A DNA stretch of 8,659 nt, from the NCBI GenBank assembly GCA_945865355.1, contig CAMBDN010000103.1:1-8659 (forward strand). Reading direction: 5' to 3'. The stretch comes from Legionella genomosp. 1. Lineage in GTDB: Bacteria; Pseudomonadota; Gammaproteobacteria; Legionellales; Legionellaceae. How positions within the stretch are numbered: position 1 is the first letter of the stretch; every line of letters begins with the position of its first letter. The position numbers and the translations under genes are program-made. A model generated the notes under the pieces. That model worked only from the letters and a program-made list of their open reading frames with translations. It did no database searches and was not told the origin of the DNA. Positions 6,445-8,659 of this stretch are shown here, piece after piece.

Positions 6445-8224
6445 AAAGCGTGCTTTGCCAGCGATCTTACCCACACTTGGTGCTTATCCTCCTGTTCTTC
6501 AGCGTATATTTGCAGCTCGAGGAATAGATTCTGAAGGACAATTAGATAAACGATTGCAGGCATTGTTACCGTTTACATCATTGACCGATATCGACAAAGC
6601 GGCTAACCGCTTGGAACAGGCGATTTCTGCACAGCAACGAATGCTCATCATTGGTGATTTTGATGCGGATGGCGCAACATCGACGGCATTAGCCGTTTCT
6701 GCACTAAGAGCGATGGGTGCATTACATGTTGATTTTTTAGTGCCTAATCGTTTTGAGTTTGGTTATGGCTTGACGCCGGCAATTGTTGAAGTCGCTAAAA
6801 CGGGGAATCCACAACTTATTATTACTGTTGATAATGGCATAGCAAGCATCGATGGGGTTGATGCAGCCAATGAGGCTGGAATTGATGTTTTAATCACTGA
6901 TCATCATTTGCCTGCGGAAGTTTTGCCAAAAGCTTGTGTCATCGTTAATCCAAATCAATCGGGTGATAAATTTTTAAGTAAATCCATTGCTGGGGTAGGC
7001 GTTATTTTTTATGTGATGCTAGCTTTGCGTCGACAATTAAGTCGTAGTGGGTGGTTTAGATCTCAAAATATACCGGAGCCGAATATGGCTCAATTTTTAG
7101 ACTTAGTTACATTTGGAACGGTTGCGGATGTTGTGGCGCTGGATCAAAATAATCGTATTTTAATTAATCAAGGCTTACAACGAATCCGTCAAGGTCTATG
7201 TCGGCCGGGGATTCGAGCGCTCATTGAGGTCTCTGGCAGGAAGTGCGAAATACTAAGGGAAAGCGATATAGGATTTGCGGTTGCACCTCGGTTAAATGCA
7301 GCAGGGCGGCTTGATGATATGTCCCTAGGTATTGAATGTTTACTCTGTGATGATCTTGAAAAAGCACGCGCTTTAGCAAGTCATCTGGATGCGTTAAATA
7401 TTGAACGTCGAAGAATTGAAACAGAAATGAAAGAACAAGCAATGCAGGCTTTAGATCATTTAGCTGTCAACAAAGATCTTAAAGTAAAACAGCTGCCACT
7501 TGCTTTGTGTTTGGTTGATGAATCATGGCCTCAAGGGGTCATTGGTATTTTAGCAGGGCGCTTAAAAGAGCGTTATCATCGCCCAGTTATTGCATTTGCA
7601 GCGGTTGGTCCAAATGAGTTTAAAGGATCTGCGCGCTCCATTGCTGGCTTGAATATTCGCGACGTTTTGGCTGCAATTGACAAGGATAATCCAGGGTTAA
7701 TTACTAAATTTGGGGGGCATGCAATGGCTGCAGGTCTAAGTTTGCACCCAACAGCATTCCTTCCTTTTCAACAAGCACTATTGGTTGAAGTTGAGAAGCA
7801 TATCAATTTATCACAATGCGAGGGGGAGCTTTTAAGTGACGGGCCTTTGCAGGCAGATGAACTTACCCTAGAGCTAGCTAACTTGTTACAAGAGGCAGGA
7901 CCCTGGGGACAACAGTTTCCAGAGCCTGCTTTTGATAATCTTTTTGAAATACTTGAGCAACGTATAGTGGGTCAAAATCATTTAAAATTAACATTGCAGC
8001 ACGAGCAAGGTGGGCATGCAGTTGATGCTATTGCATTTAATGTGGATCTTAAATTGTGGCCTAATCACCGTGCTCGTCACTTGCATGCTGCCTATAAACT
8101 GGGGATTAACGAATACAATGGCCGCACTAAATTACAGCTAGTGATCACAGCCATGCAGGCTGTGCAAGAAAAGCCTGCGATAATAGGCTACAATAATCCC
8201 AGTCACTCCTTTGCTGATGTGTAA
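6434..8224 (+). CDS. recJ: Single-stranded-DNA-specific 5'-3' exonuclease RecJ
   Basis: Processive metal-dependent 5'-3' ssDNA exonuclease used in RecF-pathway recombination and mismatch repair. From the ATG at 6434 the product is 596 aa, close to E. coli RecJ (577). The N-terminal DHH domain carries all signature aspartates and histidines: GDFDADGATST (74-84; D75, D77, D79), TVDNG (131-135; D133), TDHHLP (155-160), GVGV (187-190) and the GTVADVVALD motif (228-237; D232). A long linker holds APRLNAAGRLDDMS (284-297). DHHA1 follows with WPQGVIGILAGRLKERYHRPVIAF (365-388) and the FGGHAMAAGLSL block (426-437). The C-terminal OB fold shows AGPWGQQFPEP (488-498) and LAYKL-like AAYKLGINEYNG (552-563). 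About 20 residues past the usual end are extra and unlike E. coli RecJ. The gene overlaps its upstream neighbour by 11 nt and ends before a repeat-rich spacer. Confidence 0.97.
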   Translation: MLIKKRALPAILPTLGAYPPVLQRIFAARGIDSEGQLDKRLQALLPFTSLTDIDKAANRLEQAISAQQRMLIIGDFDADGATSTALAVSALRAMGALHVDFLVPNRFEFGYGLTPAIVEVAKTGNPQLIITVDNGIASIDGVDAANEAGIDVLITDHHLPAEVLPKACVIVNPNQSGDKFLSKSIAGVGVIFYVMLALRRQLSRSGWFRSQNIPEPNMAQFLDLVTFGTVADVVALDQNNRILINQGLQRIRQGLCRPGIRALIEVSGRKCEILRESDIGFAVAPRLNAAGRLDDMSLGIECLLCDDLEKARALASHLDALNIERRRIETEMKEQAMQALDHLAVNKDLKVKQLPLALCLVDESWPQGVIGILAGRLKERYHRPVIAFAAVGPNEFKGSARSIAGLNIRDVLAAIDKDNPGLITKFGGHAMAAGLSLHPTAFLPFQQALLVEVEKHINLSQCEGELLSDGPLQADELTLELANLLQEAGPWGQQFPEPAFDNLFEILEQRIVGQNHLKLTLQHEQGGHAVDAIAFNVDLKLWPNHRARHLHAAYKLGINEYNGRTKLQLVITAMQAVQEKPAIIGYNNPSHSFADV

Positions 8225-8229
8225 CGTAG

Positions 8230-8251
8230 AACAGGACTTACGCAAAACAGG
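8230..8251. repeat. AACAGG direct repeat flanking ACTTACGCAA
   Basis: AACAGG occurs at 8230-8235 and again at 8246-8251, separated by ACTTACGCAA. The block 'CAGGACTTACGCAAAA' resembles terminal repeats of some insertion sequences, from memory, but no transposase and no opposite-end copy (TTTTGCGTAAGTCC on the + strand) is present in the window. It may be a solo insertion-sequence end or remnant. Confidence 0.35.
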
Positions 8252-8266
8252 GGAAATATACTTCCC
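8251..8266. repeat. 16-bp near-perfect palindrome
   Basis: GGGAAATATACTTCCC equals its reverse complement except for one mismatched pair (sixth and eleventh bases). It directly abuts the second AACAGG copy. It can form a 5-bp stem in RNA or serve as a dyad binding site. No function is shown. Confidence 0.5.
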
Positions 8267-8270
8267 GACT

Positions 8271-8292
8271 TCCCGCGGCTTTGACCACGGGA
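8271..8292. repeat. REP-like palindromic element between convergent genes
   Basis: TCCCGCGG (8271-8278) and CCACGGGA (8285-8292) form an 8-bp stem with one C-A mismatch around a CTTTGA loop. The continuation TCTAGG resembles dispersed palindromes of the type 'CCCGCGG-tcaag-CCGCGGGATCCAGG' that I recall from Legionella and Rickettsia genomes. Bases 8261-8320 contain 37 G or C in 60 (about 62% by hand count), well above the neighbouring genes. It may serve as the transcription end for recJ and the minus-strand gene, though no U tract follows it on either strand. Confidence 0.55.
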
Positions 8293-8321
8293 TCTAGGAA
8301 TCGCGCGCAAGGCGCTAGTTG

Positions 8322-8659
8322 TTACCGAGGGTTGGTCTGAGTTCTTCGTCGAACGAAATTGATAACCAGATAGATGATTATCCCGATGAAGAACCAAGAG
8401 AAAAGCGCGCCACCTAAACCATGTCCCATGAACAAACTCGTCAATAAGCTACCTAACAATAGTCCAGACAGGGCTCCACGCCATCGGCTGCTCTTGGCTG
8501 GATTTGATGCAGTAGGTGTTCGTTTAACTCGAGCTGATTGATTGAAGAGACTTTTCGAGCGCATCATACCAAAACCACCGCCACCTCCAAAGCGCTTTGC
8601 TGAGGCTTCATTTATCGATAGGCCGAATGTGAGCAGGGTGATCATCATAAATATAAATA
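8322..8659 (-). CDS. Short Tim44-like-protein N-terminal homologue, secreted or membrane; 5' end probably beyond window
   Basis: From the first in-window ATG (8648) the product is 108 aa, but the frame stays open to the right edge (codons reading F-I-F before the Met-Met), so the true start is probably outside. The beginning is a hydrophobic signal sequence ending NEASA-KRF (likely cleavage after A17). A glycine-rich FGGGGGFGMMRSKS (20-33), a polar Thr/Pro/Ser linker (about 42-55), and one or two hydrophobic helices (59-73 and 78-99) ending in RRRTQTNPR follow. This order (signal, KR-FGGG, linker, glycine-rich hydrophobic hairpin, basic end) is that of the N-terminal part of bacterial Tim44-like proteins, usually around 300 aa, whose C-terminal Tim44 domain is missing here. 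It could be a naturally short family member or a truncated gene. It converges on recJ. Confidence 0.68.
   Translation of the reverse strand, partial: FIFMMITLLTFGLSINEASAKRFGGGGGFGMMRSKSLFNQSARVKRTPTASNPAKSSRWRGALSGLLLGSLLTSLFMGHGLGGALFSWFFIGIIIYLVINFVRRRTQTNPR

Noticed and set aside
8155..8178. Perfect 7-bp inverted repeat GCAGGCT/AGCCTGC as a recJ terminator
   Set aside because: It lies within the coding region 46 nt before the stop and no T-run follows on either strand.
1..8659. CRISPR array, tRNA, rRNA, riboswitch, toxin-antitoxin pair or intact transposase
   Set aside because: No regularly spaced repeats, cloverleaf, rRNA motifs, aptamer-like leaders or transposase motifs were seen; all spacers are under 130 bp.

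Overview
The window looks like chromosomal DNA of a gammaproteobacterium of moderate G+C. The housekeeping proteins closely resemble their Escherichia coli counterparts in motif order and length. The gene order (rlmD-relA, then alaC, an RpfE-family gene and recJ) and the style of the intergenic palindromic repeats suggest a Legionella-like or other Legionellales lineage. That placement is inference from family knowledge, not a measured match.

Layout: (1) 1-210 is the 3' end of rluB, a 23S rRNA pseudouridine synthase gene. (2) 211-338 is a G+C-richer spacer without a gene. (3) 339-3886 holds rlmD and relA on the + strand with a 2-nt gap, so almost certainly one transcription unit. (4) 3887-3970 is a convergent spacer with two small inverted repeats. 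(5) 3971-4354 on the minus strand encodes a small Mth938-like (DUF498/NDUFAF3-type) protein. (6) A divergent control region of about 58 bp separates it from alaC. (7) 4413-8224 holds alaC, an RpfE/COG4255-family gene and recJ on the + strand. The first two are 1 nt apart and recJ starts inside the end of the RpfE-like gene, indicating a translationally coupled operon. (8) 8225-8321 is a G+C-rich convergent spacer of inverted and direct repeats that looks like mobile-element or REP-type debris. (9) 8322 to the right edge, minus strand, encodes a small secreted or membrane protein that matches the N-terminal part of Tim44-like proteins but lacks the Tim44 domain.

Functionally, the left half is ribosome-centred: two 23S rRNA modification enzymes and the ribosome-associated ppGpp synthetase RelA. 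The right half joins alanine synthesis (AlaC) to DNA recombination and repair (RecJ) through an uncharacterised protein.

Most of the window is ordinary conserved chromosome. I found no CRISPR array, tRNA, rRNA, intact transposase or clear new defence system. The least explained parts are the RpfE-like protein coupled to recJ, the repeat-filled spacer at 8225-8321, and the short Tim44-like protein beside it.
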